Assembly: GCA_049641805.1 (NCBI GenBank)
Contig: JBARNX010000033.1
Coordinates: forward strand, 1-55,413
DNA from: UBA5738 sp049641805
Lineage (GTDB): Bacteria > Patescibacteriota > Minisyncoccia > Minisyncoccales > UBA5738
Length of the DNA stretch: 55,413 nt
Direction of reading: 5' to 3'
Below are positions 47,585 through 55,185 of the stretch, piece after piece. The stretch's first letter is position 1. Every line of letters starts with the position of its first letter. Under the pieces are notes generated by a model. The model was given only the letters and a program-made list of their open reading frames with translations, was not told the origin of the DNA and ran no database searches. Made by a program: the position numbers and the translations under genes.

Positions 47585-47655
47585 GGGCCTGTAGTATAGT
47601 GGTATCACGCCTCCATGGCATGGAGGTAATCGGAGTCCGATTCTCCGCAGGTCCA
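47585..47655 (+). tRNA. tRNA-Ala, anticodon GGC
   Basis: A 71-nt cloverleaf: acceptor GGGCCTG/CAGGTCC with the alanine-specific G3:U70 pair, anticodon stem CCTCC/GGAGG, loop ATGGCAT (anticodon GGC, codon GCC), T arm CGGAG TCCGATT CTCCG, discriminator A. CCA not encoded. Confidence 0.92.
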
Positions 47656-47662
47656 CAAAATT

Positions 47663-47692
47663 TTAAAGCCGCTTTTTAAGGCGGTTTTGTTA
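47663..47692 (+). terminator. Terminator after tRNA-Ala
   Basis: AAAGCCGC and GCGGTTTT arms around TTTTTAAG, 8 bases after the tRNA end. Confidence 0.65.
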
Positions 47693-47880
47693 TCCACAGG
47701 CAAATCACATGGTTAATTTCCATATTTTATCTTAAAATAAGATAAAAATAATTATTTTATCCTCAACCCTGTGGAAAAGTGGTTGGAGTTGGGGATTGAA
47801 GTGAAATTTAGTTATAATAAATAGTGGATTTTATAATTTGCGCTGAGTTTTTGGATTTGATAAGATAAAAAAAGATAAAA
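47690..47880. promoter_or_regulatory. DnaA-box-like sites and GATAAAA repeats
   Basis: TTATCCACA (47690-47698) is a perfect DnaA box; TGTGGAAAA (47770-47778) is a one-mismatch box on the other strand. Between and after them the motif GATAAAA or its complement occurs at about 47725, 47741, 47755 and twice near 47865-47880, including the palindrome TTTTATCTTA-AAA-TAAGATAAAA. It may regulate the 47890 gene or be a DnaA-binding site. No dnaA gene is near. Confidence 0.4.
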
Positions 47881-47889
47881 TCATTGATA

Positions 47890-48639
47890 ATGGTAAAAAA
47901 CAGTGGAAAACAATTTAAAGCGCGAAATTTGACCGCAAAAAAATCCCGCAGCGCGGCGTATCCGCTGCTGTCTTTGCCGCGGGCGGTCGAGGCGGCCAAG
48001 AAAATCTATGAAAATCTGGGAGCGGGTCCGCATTCGCGCGCTGCGCTGGCGCAGGGATTGGGTTATGCTTCGTTTTCCGGCGCAGTTTCGGGCAAGGTTG
48101 GCGCGCTGGTCCATTTTGGATTATTGTCGCGGTTGGCCGGGCGTTATTCGGTTACTGCCCGCGCCCGCGCGATTTTCAAATATCCTGAAGAGAATTGCGT
48201 TATCGAAATCGGCGCCGCGGCAGTGCAACCGGCGCTTTATCGGGCGCTGATCGCGCGATTTTCCGGAGATTTTTTGCCTAATAATTTGGGAGCGGTGTTG
48301 ACCGCGGGTTATGGGATAACGCAGAAAGCCGCGGTCGTTGCCGCCGCCAATTTTGTTGAAACGATAAATTTCGCCGGAATCGCCAGAGACGGGCGAATTA
48401 ATGTCCCGGAATTCGGCGGCGCGCCGGAAAGCGAAGAGCCGCATAATGTTTTAAGCGGCGGTTCCGACAAACAGGAGAATAAGGTTTCGACAGTGCCGGA
48501 GAAAAATGGAGGAATAAAAATAAAATTGCCGTCGGGGACAGAAATAGCGTTTCCGAATTATCTGGCATACCGGATTTCAATGGGGGAATTTGCCGATGAA
48601 TTGAAAAATTTGGAAAAAAAGATCCGGGGCGCGGAATAA
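47890..48639 (+). CDS. Conserved hypothetical protein, winged-helix-like (DUF5343-type)
   Basis: A 249-residue protein from ATG 47890. PLLSLPRAVEAAKKIYENLG, AALAQGLGYASFSGAVSGKV and LVHFGLLSRLAGRYSVTARA resemble the winged-helix start of DUF5343-type proteins; QPALYRALIARFSGDFLPNN and FVETINFAGI are also family-like. The last 70 residues are linker and a small strand-rich tail (IKIKLPSGTEIAFPNYL). Role unknown, perhaps DNA-binding. Repeated GATAAAA motifs upstream suggest control. Confidence 0.55.
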   Translation: MVKNSGKQFKARNLTAKKSRSAAYPLLSLPRAVEAAKKIYENLGAGPHSRAALAQGLGYASFSGAVSGKVGALVHFGLLSRLAGRYSVTARARAIFKYPEENCVIEIGAAAVQPALYRALIARFSGDFLPNNLGAVLTAGYGITQKAAVVAAANFVETINFAGIARDGRINVPEFGGAPESEEPHNVLSGGSDKQENKVSTVPEKNGGIKIKLPSGTEIAFPNYLAYRISMGEFADELKNLEKKIRGAE

Positions 48640-48662
48640 TTGTATGGCGGAATATGAAATTT

Positions 48663-48776
48663 ATTCTTTTCGTACCCCGTCAGTTTGCTATGGGAAACAA
48701 AAAGAATGAGAAATCCTTGGCGAAGTTCAAGCAATCTTGGAAGAAACATCCTCCGTTTGCGGCGGGGTTAATACTC
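48663..48776. repeat. Palindromic element, copy 1
   Basis: ATTCTTTTCGTACCCCGTCA, TTTGCTATGGG, AACAAAAAGAATGAG, then ACATCCTC and GCGGCGGGGTTAATAC. The same order is found at 55320-55413 with better-kept stems, so this is a decayed copy. It lies between convergent genes. Confidence 0.6.
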
Positions 48777-48793
48777 TGACGCAAGAACTTAAT

Positions 48794-49336
48794 TTATTCA
48801 ATGCAACAGTTGATGGCTTTTTTGACTATGGCACCGAGCTTGCCCATGAATCCTTGCGGATTGTTGTCGTGTTTGTTTATCGCTTGGTCGTCGATTTTTT
48901 TTATGTCTCCGGTTTTTAAAACGCCCATATTCAAACCCCAGAAGAGGGTGTAACACTTGAAAGATTTTTCAAAAAGCCGGTAAGCTTCTTCTTTTTTGCC
49001 AAGCGCCAGTTGTTTGGTGCCCACTTCCATCAGGCGGTAGGAGGCGGCCAACAGGTGTTTGGAGATGCACCAAATTTCGCCTTCGGGTTCTTTCACGATC
49101 TCTTTTAACAACTCTTTGCGCATCTCGCGCACCTCATAAAGGAAATCATAGTATTCTTTTTTGCCGGTTTTTTCGGCGGTGAAAAAGAAATGTTCTTCAA
49201 TACCGACTAAATTCATGATGGCCACGGTCAGGTCTTGATCGCTGGACAAATCCATTTTGTCCTTTTTTTTCATTTCGTCGAATTTAGCGACGAACTCATC
49301 CAAATTTCCGATCGGATTTGTATTTTTTATTTCCAT
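48794..49336 (-). CDS. Conserved hypothetical helical protein
   Basis: A 180-residue soluble protein, almost all helix (FVAKFDEMKKKDKMDLSSDQ, FLYEVREMRKELLKEIVKEP, KKEEAYRLFEKSFKCYTLFW). It has no signal peptide. I do not recognise the family. It lies 4 bases behind the CPAC membrane protein gene and may be part of that unit. Confidence 0.55.
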   Translation of the reverse strand: MEIKNTNPIGNLDEFVAKFDEMKKKDKMDLSSDQDLTVAIMNLVGIEEHFFFTAEKTGKKEYYDFLYEVREMRKELLKEIVKEPEGEIWCISKHLLAASYRLMEVGTKQLALGKKEEAYRLFEKSFKCYTLFWGLNMGVLKTGDIKKIDDQAINKHDNNPQGFMGKLGAIVKKAINCCIE

Positions 49337-49340
49337 TTGA

Positions 49341-49853
49341 TTATTTGGTTAGTAGATAGAAAAGTATGGTAAAAACAAGTAAAAACGCAACCGGGAAAGC
49401 CACTTTTTCAAAGGGGAAATGGGCATGGCCGTTATTGCGCTGTTTCAGAAATCCGTACAGTTTGGCGGCGAAGAAAAACACGGCCGTGCCTTCGATAATC
49501 CCAAGCATCAATTTATCGCTGGCGCAGGAGCAAGCGAATGCCGTTGGGTCGGCGACGATTTCGGCGTAATGGAGCGGTACGATTGCGAACGCGTAATAAG
49601 CCAGAATCACGAAAAATTTCTTGAACAAGAAACGGATTTTTTTTCTGTCCAGCCAGTCGATGGTCCACAAGCTGATTGACAACAAAAATCCGCCCAGCCA
49701 TAAGCCGGTGATCGAGTCATCGATTCCCAGCCAGCGCGACATTCCGATGCCCGCGCCCACAGCCACGGTGCAAGCCGGACAAACCGCCAGCGTTTTCGGC
49801 GCGGCGGCCAATCCCGCGAACAAAGCCAGGAGGAATGAAGTTTTTTTTAACAT
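49341..49853 (-). CDS. Membrane protein with CPAC motif
   Basis: A 170-residue protein with a signal-like N-terminus, then VCPACTVAVGAGIGMSRWLG, DDSITGLWLGGFLLSISLWT, and further helices near 75, 115 and 150 (five in all). CPAC lies just after the first helix, on the outer side, and a second Cys pair (ACSCASDK) is in the 100-110 loop. This fits a membrane thiol oxidoreductase partner. The gene downstream of a secreted CPHC thioredoxin-like gene (4 bases) strengthens that reading. Function is inferred. Confidence 0.6.
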   Translation of the reverse strand: MLKKTSFLLALFAGLAAAPKTLAVCPACTVAVGAGIGMSRWLGIDDSITGLWLGGFLLSISLWTIDWLDRKKIRFLFKKFFVILAYYAFAIVPLHYAEIVADPTAFACSCASDKLMLGIIEGTAVFFFAAKLYGFLKQRNNGHAHFPFEKVAFPVAFLLVFTILFYLLTK

Positions 49854-49857
49854 CGCG

Positions 49858-50262
49858 TTATTTATTTCGTGCTAAGAAATTTATGATCTCATCCGATCCT
49901 TTGTCGGTCTGGCCGCCATAGCATTTGCCGGTTTCTTTGTCTTGGAGCATCGGCACGCCCAATTTGCCCATATCCAGGCCGCAGGCGCGCGCGAGTTCAA
50001 CCATTTCGTTTTTATTCGCCGGATTGCTCCAAATTTCTTTTTGGATGACGCCCAGTTTATTTTCCGGGTCGTTTTGATTAAGATATCCTTCGACGATTTT
50101 GCAATGGGGACAGCCGTTTCCGTAATACAAAACAAATGCAAAGGTTCGGCGGTCGTTACCAATCGAGGAAATTTTTCTTTCTTTGGCCAGGCCGGTTATC
50201 GTAAATGATGAAGCAATAATGAGAAACAATAACGCGGCGGCCAGTTTTTTTGTTGCGTTCAT
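49858..50262 (-). CDS. Secreted thioredoxin-like protein (CPHC)
   Basis: A 134-residue protein with a signal peptide (KLAAALLFLIIASSFTITGLA) and a thioredoxin-type fold. FVLYYGNGCPHCKIVEGYL has the CPHC active site typical of DsbA; GVPMLQDKETGKCYGG supplies the cis-Pro. It would form, break or isomerise disulfides outside the cytoplasm, where many Cys-rich products of this window go. It heads a three-gene unit. Confidence 0.8.
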   Translation of the reverse strand: MNATKKLAAALLFLIIASSFTITGLAKERKISSIGNDRRTFAFVLYYGNGCPHCKIVEGYLNQNDPENKLGVIQKEIWSNPANKNEMVELARACGLDMGKLGVPMLQDKETGKCYGGQTDKGSDEIINFLARNK

Positions 50263-50353
50263 TGGGGCGGAATTTAGAATATAAAACCGAACACAAATCC
50301 ATTATAGTGTAAAAAATACCGCTATAAAAGAATATAGTTTTAACAACGGCTAT

Positions 50354-50381
50354 TTGTCAATAAACGCGATTTTGGTATCCT
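50354..50381 (+). promoter_or_regulatory. Candidate promoter, near-leaderless
   Basis: TTGTCA (50354-50359), 16-base spacer, TATCCT (50376-50381) with a TGG extension. The expected transcription start is 1-3 bases before ATG 50390. Confidence 0.45.
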
Positions 50382-50389
50382 GTAATCAT

Positions 50390-51085
50390 ATGGAGAAAAG
50401 ATTTTTGCCATTGGCGGTATTTGTTTGTTCTTTTGCCATGGCCGCGCCGGTTTTGGCGCATTTGCCTTATATGGCGGGGAGTAATTCCGGAATCACGGTC
50501 GATGAGCCTGAAATTTCCAAAACTTATTACGGCTGGTTGCAAGGCAAGCCGGCGGTTTATTTGATTGATTCAGCCAAACAGTTCTTGCTGTATTTGAATT
50601 TGTTGTCGCCGCAAGTCGACGGCTCCCGGCAGGATTTTTCGGCAAAAGTTTATAAAGACGGGAAATTATTGGCGGCATTAAACAGCGACGATGCGGTTTG
50701 GCTGGTGACATACGAACCGTTTGCCAACGATTATTATGTTAAAGGGCCGGAATATGAAGCACCGGCATCCGCCGGAAATTATCGGGTTGAGGTTTATAAT
50801 TCAGGCAACAGCGGCAATTATGTTTTGGCGATAGGAAGGGCCGAAAATTTATCGCTGGGCCGGTTTTTGCGGACATTGTCGGTTCTACCGGCCGTGAAAC
50901 AGGATTTTTTCGGTAAACCGTGGTGGGAAGCCTATAATAATTTCGTCGGCCTGGCGGCGTTTTTCGCCGTTGTTATTTTAGCCGCGGCGATATATTTTAC
51001 GATTTCCTTGATAAATACCCGGCGCTTGAAAGTCCGGCTTGACAATGAATATGGCAAACACCAAAATAACCGGAGTGCAGGGTGA
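50390..51085 (+). CDS. Secreted/membrane protein with C-terminal anchor
   Basis: A 231-residue protein from ATG 50390. Signal peptide RFLPLAVFVCSFAMAAPVLA, an outside beta-rich domain (FLLYLNLLSPQVDGS, FSAKVYKDGKLLAAL, GNYRVEVYNSGNSGNYVLAI) resembling pre-peptidase C-terminal or carbohydrate-binding sandwiches, and a C-terminal helix VGLAAFFAVVILAAAIYFTI with a basic cytoplasmic tail. Family not firmly recognised. yraN overlaps its end. Confidence 0.6.
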   Translation: MEKRFLPLAVFVCSFAMAAPVLAHLPYMAGSNSGITVDEPEISKTYYGWLQGKPAVYLIDSAKQFLLYLNLLSPQVDGSRQDFSAKVYKDGKLLAALNSDDAVWLVTYEPFANDYYVKGPEYEAPASAGNYRVEVYNSGNSGNYVLAIGRAENLSLGRFLRTLSVLPAVKQDFFGKPWWEAYNNFVGLAAFFAVVILAAAIYFTISLINTRRLKVRLDNEYGKHQNNRSAG

Positions 51086-51467
51086 GAAAATCGCGGCGGA
51101 TTATCTGCGAAGCAGGGGGTACAGAATTCTGGAGAGAAATTATTTCTTGCGCGCATCGCATGGCCCCAAAATCGCCGAAGTGGATATTATTGCCAAAAAA
51201 CGCGATGTTTTCGCGTTCGTGGAGGTGAAGACTATCAAAGCCAACAGCAGATTTTTGGCGCAGGATAAAGTTAATGAAACAAAAAAATGGAAGATTGCCA
51301 AAGCCGCGGAGATGTGGCTGATCAAAAATAAAATTCAGTTGGATGCCAAATGGCAGATTGATGTGATCGCGATTGAATTGCTGCCTGACAACCGCTCGAC
51401 ATTGATAAAAAAACTCCTCGGTCCCAAATTCACCCTTTCGCATTTCGAAAATGTGTCCGGCGGTTGA
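51045..51467 (+). CDS. yraN: YraN family endonuclease-fold protein (UPF0102)
   Basis: A 140-residue protein from ATG 51045 (ATG 51051 is possible). GVQGEKIAADYLRSRGYRIL, then AEVDIIAKKRDVFAFVEVKT, match the Holliday-junction-resolvase-like fold of YraN with the E-VDII and EVK catalytic-type residues. A nucleic-acid role in recombination or repair is inferred from the fold. It overlaps the previous gene by 41 bases. Confidence 0.82.
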   Translation: MNMANTKITGVQGEKIAADYLRSRGYRILERNYFLRASHGPKIAEVDIIAKKRDVFAFVEVKTIKANSRFLAQDKVNETKKWKIAKAAEMWLIKNKIQLDAKWQIDVIAIELLPDNRSTLIKKLLGPKFTLSHFENVSGG

Positions 51468-51471
51468 TGCT

Positions 51472-52152
51472 TTATTTGGCCAAGGCTTTTAGTTTTGCCA
51501 TGGTACGGAAGGGATGGTCGAGGGCTTTTTCTATGAACGGAGCCATTTTGCCGCCAACACCGCCCTTTTTTTGTTTAATCGCGGCAATGATTTGCGCGGC
51601 GGTGATGGCGGGGGAATAATCAAGCGGAAGTTCCAGCCATGCCTTGCCGATGAAACGGTTGGCAAAATGCGCGTCGGAGCCGGCGGTGAAGGCCAGGTCG
51701 TGTTTTTTGGCGAATGCGGCCGCGGCGTCGTTGCCTTTAAAGACCGAGGCGTTGAGGATTTCAATGCCGTCGATTTGGCCAAGATAATTTTCCAAATTAT
51801 TCTTAAAGCCGCACCACAATCCGAAAGGGTGGGCGACAATGGCCAGGCCGCCTTGGCCGTGGATGCGCGCGATTGATTCTTCGGCCGATAAATGGTCGGG
51901 GATTGATTCTTTGATATTAAGCCCGAGGATGTCGCCGGATTTGGATTTAACCTCTTCAGAGATTATAATAAGAATGGGCAGATTATTTTTTTGGGCGTAT
52001 TCGGCGGCTTTCAACGAACCGTTGATGTTGCCGTGGTCGGCGATGGCAATGCATTGAATCCCGCGCTTAACGGCCAGATCGGCGATCTTCTTGGGATCAG
52101 CCATACTGTCAAACGAATATTTGCTGTGGATATGCAGGTCGCACTTGATCAT
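51472..52152 (-). CDS. PHP-domain metal-dependent phosphoesterase
   Basis: A 226-residue PHP protein from ATG 52152 (longer readings cross into the divergent gene). CDLHIHSKYSFDS, AIADHGNINGS, VAHPFG and GSDAHFANRF are the metal-binding motifs in order. It likely hydrolyses a nucleotide or sugar phosphate (YciV/nucleoside 3',5'-bisphosphatase-like). It reads divergently from the CDP-lipid synthase-like gene. Confidence 0.87.
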   Translation of the reverse strand: MIKCDLHIHSKYSFDSMADPKKIADLAVKRGIQCIAIADHGNINGSLKAAEYAQKNNLPILIIISEEVKSKSGDILGLNIKESIPDHLSAEESIARIHGQGGLAIVAHPFGLWCGFKNNLENYLGQIDGIEILNASVFKGNDAAAAFAKKHDLAFTAGSDAHFANRFIGKAWLELPLDYSPAITAAQIIAAIKQKKGGVGGKMAPFIEKALDHPFRTMAKLKALAK

Positions 52153-52203
52153 ATTTGAAATTTTAGCATATAGTTGTATTGTATCAATAAGCAGCGCCCG
52201 GAT

Positions 52204-52776
52204 ATGGAATTCGACTTGATTTTCTTTATTTCCTGTTTGTATTTCTTTTTGCCGGCATATTTTGCCAATATGACGCCGCCTTTGCTTAGGAACGCGAAGG
52301 CATTTGATTTTTTTGCCAAGCCGGTTGATTCCGGCAAGAGCTGGCGGGGGAAAAGGATATTCGGGGATCATAAAACCTGGCGCGGTTTGATCGGAGCCAT
52401 GGCGGTGGGCGCGGGCGTAGCGCTGTTGCAATGGTGGCTGTATAAATTTTCCTGGGCCATAGAGCTTTCAATTCTTGACTATAAATCGGTAAATCTCTGG
52501 GCGTTTGCTTTCTTGATTTCCGGCGGAGCGGTGGCCGGGGATCTGGCCGCGGCGTTTATCAAGCGGCGGCTGGATTTGGCGCCGGGCGCGTCGTTTATTC
52601 CCTGGGACCAGACTAATTATGTGATCGGCAGTTTTATTTTTCTGGAGCCCTATATCGGCCGTTATTTGTCCGGTGATTTGATTGTGTGGCTGGCGGTTTT
52701 CATAATGACATTCTTTTTACATCTGTTGTTCAATCGATTCGGGTATGATCTGGGATTGCATAAAGCAAAATGGTGA
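52204..52776 (+). CDS. CarS/DUF46-type CDP-lipid synthase
   Basis: A 190-residue membrane protein from ATG 52204. PAYFANMTPPLLRNAKAFDF, GKSWRGKRIFGDHKTWRGLI and SGGAVAGDLAAAFIKRRL, SFIPWDQ match DUF46, the CDP-archaeol synthase CarS family, with five or so helices. Archaeal members activate archaetidic acid with CTP. A bacterial cell with acyl lipids would more likely use it as a CDP-diacylglycerol synthase, replacing CdsA. The start at 52174 is unlikely (MYCINKQRPD is an added tail). Confidence 0.82.
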   Translation: MEFDLIFFISCLYFFLPAYFANMTPPLLRNAKAFDFFAKPVDSGKSWRGKRIFGDHKTWRGLIGAMAVGAGVALLQWWLYKFSWAIELSILDYKSVNLWAFAFLISGGAVAGDLAAAFIKRRLDLAPGASFIPWDQTNYVIGSFIFLEPYIGRYLSGDLIVWLAVFIMTFFLHLLFNRFGYDLGLHKAKW

Positions 52777-52931
52777 TAAATTAAAAATGTAAAAATCAAA
52801 GATTTAAATGACAATTAAAAATGTTAAAATATCGGCATTGTAAAATTTTTCAATTTTTTCTGCCGCGAGCAGATGAGTCTCAGGCTCAACATTGTCATTT
52901 TACATTTTGATTTTTCAATTTTACATTGACT
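52777..52931. repeat. AT-rich inverted-repeat element, copy 5 (module C)
   Basis: Arms AAATTAAAAATGTAAAAATC and GATTTTTCAATTTTACATTG; AATGTTAAAATATCGGCATT in the middle; module C (52860-52897, CTGCCGCGAGCAGATGAGTC, then AGGCTCAACA). The same module is reversed in copy 7. Confidence 0.65.
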
Positions 52932-53588
52932 ATGATGTTCGAAGATATATTAAATTACATTGCCGGAAGATTTTCCGATTCAATGTTCGATCTGGCGTCG
53001 GCCGCGGCGATTGGATTGTTCGGATGGTATTTTGCCTACGAGATCGGCAACAAAGCGGCGCAGGTTTTCGGCGATACCAAGTTAAATCAAACTATCAAGC
53101 GGCTGGGCTGGGATGAACCGATCGGCCGGATTTGGCGCGATTTGACCATCGCGAAATTGTTTGGCAAGGCGGTCGAGGTTTGGGTGCTGCTGTTTTTTCT
53201 GATGGTGAGCGCCGGTATTTTGCAACTGGCGCAGTTGAGCCAGCTTTTGAGCGCGGCCGTGGTTTATTTTTTCAATATTTTCATTGCGTTCATTATCTTC
53301 GCGGTGGCGGTGTTTTTTGCGGATTTTTCCCAAAGAACTCTGGCGGCCAACCTGGAAAAGGATAAATTCGTTTATTCCCGTTTTTTGTCCAAATGCGTGT
53401 CGGGCACGATTTGGACTCTGGCGGTTTTGGCGATATTGTACCAATTAAAAATTATTGCGCCGCTGGTATTGGCGATATTCGTGGGTATTGTGGTGACGAT
53501 TTCCCTGGCAGTGGGTTTGGCGCTCGGTCTGGGCGGCAAAGATTTGGCGGCAAAAATTTTAAAGGAGATTGAGGAAAGACTAAAATAA
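52932..53588 (+). CDS. Mechanosensitive-channel-like membrane protein
   Basis: A 218-residue protein from ATG 52932 (ATG 52935 is possible). Four helices: SAAAIGLFGWYFAYEIGNKA, VWVLLFFLMVSAGILQLAQL, VYFFNIFIAFIIFAVAVFFA, and IIAPLVLAIFVGIVVTISLA followed by VGLALGLGGKDLAAKIL. The last is the conserved TM_helix repeat of small-conductance mechanosensitive channels. The pore domain of true MscS is not complete, so the channel role is inferred. Confidence 0.7.
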   Translation: MMFEDILNYIAGRFSDSMFDLASAAAIGLFGWYFAYEIGNKAAQVFGDTKLNQTIKRLGWDEPIGRIWRDLTIAKLFGKAVEVWVLLFFLMVSAGILQLAQLSQLLSAAVVYFFNIFIAFIIFAVAVFFADFSQRTLAANLEKDKFVYSRFLSKCVSGTIWTLAVLAILYQLKIIAPLVLAIFVGIVVTISLAVGLALGLGGKDLAAKILKEIEERLK

Positions 53589-53734
53589 TTTAAAATGTAA
53601 ATATCAAAGATCAGTTTGGCGGGCAGTTTTACTAAACTGATAATGACAATTTAAAATGTTAAAATGCCGGCTGTTCGACACTTTATGATTTTGCATTGTC
53701 ATTTTCCATTTTGATTTTTCAATTTTGATTTTTC
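53589..53734. repeat. AT-rich inverted-repeat element, copy 6 (module B)
   Basis: Arms TTTAAAATGTAAATATCAAA and CATTTTGATTTTTCAATTTT; module B at 53612-53648 (CAGTTTGGCGGGCAGTTTTA, CTAAACTGATAATGAC). Between genes at 53588 and 53735. Confidence 0.65.
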
Positions 53735-54310
53735 ATGATCATTGGCGTTACGGGGAATAATGGTTCGGGCAAGGATACTTTTGCGCAATATATTGTTTCC
53801 AACAAAGGATTCATTCATATTTCGCTTTCGGATTTTATCCGCGAAGAAACCGCGCGGCAGGGATTGGAGTTGGCGCGGCACAATCTGCACGATGTGGGCA
53901 ATCGGATGCGTGAAATTTTCGGTCCGGGAATCCTTGCCAAGCTTGCCTTGGATCGAATGGATGAAAGCAAAAATTATGTTGTTACCAGCATCAGAAATCC
54001 AAATGAAATCAAGGAGCTCAAGAAAGCCGGCAATTTTATTTTGATGGCGGTTAACGCTCCTGTCGAAACGAGATTCAAGCGGATAATTGACAGGAATCGA
54101 GAAAACGAAAAGGAGATTATCAGTTTCGAGGAGTTTAAGAAGTTTGAAGCCGATGAGCTGGAATCGCAACTGTCGTCAAGCCAGCAGATAAAAGAATGCA
54201 TTGAAATGGCGAACTTCACGGTTGACAACGATTGCGATATCGCGGCTTTTCCCGAAAGGATCGAGAGCGTCTATATCGAAATTCAAAATTATTTGCGCAA
54301 AGGAAAATAA
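53735..54310 (+). CDS. P-loop kinase (AAA/dephospho-CoA kinase-like)
   Basis: A 191-residue P-loop protein. GVTGNNGSGKDTFAQYIV is the Walker A motif, SLSDFIREE the substrate segment, VTSIRNPNEIKELKKAGNFI and VNAPVETRFKRIIDRNR the lid region. The layout resembles dephospho-CoA kinase CoaE, dNMP kinases and the archaeal UPF0200 group; the substrate cannot be settled from sequence. It lacks the clear CoaE lid sequence, so it is not firmly a second CoA kinase. Confidence 0.7.
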   Translation: MIIGVTGNNGSGKDTFAQYIVSNKGFIHISLSDFIREETARQGLELARHNLHDVGNRMREIFGPGILAKLALDRMDESKNYVVTSIRNPNEIKELKKAGNFILMAVNAPVETRFKRIIDRNRENEKEIISFEEFKKFEADELESQLSSSQQIKECIEMANFTVDNDCDIAAFPERIESVYIEIQNYLRKGK

Positions 54311-54415
54311 CAGGTTTGCTGTTTGGGCGGTTTTTCGCGCGTAATTTTCGGGTCGGGCGAAGCGTTTGAATTAGATTTTTTAATGTGCTAAAATCAAAAA
54401 TTGTCCCGCAGGTGC

Positions 54416-54464
54416 TTGATTAAGTTAATCTTAAACTCTGCGAGTTTAAAATTAACTTAATCAA
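54416..54464. promoter_or_regulatory. 49-nt near-perfect palindrome
   Basis: Two 23-base arms (TTGATTAAGTTAATCTTAAACTC and its complement, one mismatch) around TGC. It lies 44 bases upstream of the MBL-fold gene. Size and position fit an operator, a transcript end or a cruciform. No T-run follows. Confidence 0.6.
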
Positions 54465-54508
54465 TCGCTAAACGGTAGAATTTTGATTCTTGAATCGGAA
54501 ACAAATTT

Positions 54509-55183
54509 ATGCAAATAATTTGGCACGGGCAATCTTGTTTTGAATTGATTATCGCCAAGGGCAAAGGGGAGCATATCACGGTTTTGATGGATCCGCTGAA
54601 TGAAGCCAAGACCGGTTTGAAATTTTCTAAAACCGATGCCCAGGTGGTTTTGCTGACCAACCACGCGTATACCGCCGATCAGTCCGATATAAAGAAAGCC
54701 GCGGCCGGCGCTTTTGTCATTGACGGGCCGGGAGAATACGAAATAAAAGATATTTATATCCGGGGAATCGATTCCAATTTCGGCAAAACCGCGGAAGCGC
54801 TCGCGCAGGCGGGTAAAGAGGGCAGCGTGATCTATACCATTGAAACCGAAGAGATGAAGCTTTGCCATTTGGGAAATCTGAAAGAAGCGGAATTGACGCA
54901 GGGACAGATAGAAAAGATCGGCAACATTGATGTTTTGATGTTTCCCGTGGGCGACGGCCAAAAGATCGGCGCCAAAGACGCGCTCAAGATTGTGTCGCAA
55001 ATCGAACCCAGCATTGCCATTCCGATGAATTATGAAATTCCGAAATTGAAACTTGACGCCGGCAACCTTAAAGAATTTTTGAAAGCCGCCGGAGTGGGGC
55101 AGCTTGAGCCGTTGCCGAAATTGACGATCAAGAAAAAAGAAATCGCGGCCGAAGAAGCGAAAATCATCGTGCTGACGCCTTAG
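54509..55183 (+). CDS. Metallo-beta-lactamase-fold protein with degraded metal site
   Basis: A 224-residue protein of the MBL fold (UlaG-like). The outline is clear: IIWHGQSCFEL, VVLLTNHAYTADQSD, DGPGEYEIKDIYIRGID, KLCHLGNLKEAELT, VLMFPVGDGQKIGAKDAL and IAIPMNYE. But HxHxDH reads NHAYTADQ, the usual HLGD is HLGN, and the final MH of the family is MN. At most two or three metal ligands remain. It is probably inactive as a hydrolase or uses another mechanism. Confidence 0.75.
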   Translation: MQIIWHGQSCFELIIAKGKGEHITVLMDPLNEAKTGLKFSKTDAQVVLLTNHAYTADQSDIKKAAAGAFVIDGPGEYEIKDIYIRGIDSNFGKTAEALAQAGKEGSVIYTIETEEMKLCHLGNLKEAELTQGQIEKIGNIDVLMFPVGDGQKIGAKDALKIVSQIEPSIAIPMNYEIPKLKLDAGNLKEFLKAAGVGQLEPLPKLTIKKKEIAAEEAKIIVLTP

Positions 55184-55185
55184 AT

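Noticed and set aside
52153..52431. N-terminal extension of the PHP protein
   Set aside because: The extra residues are not PHP-like and cross the divergent CarS-type gene; ATG 52152 starts right at the first motif.
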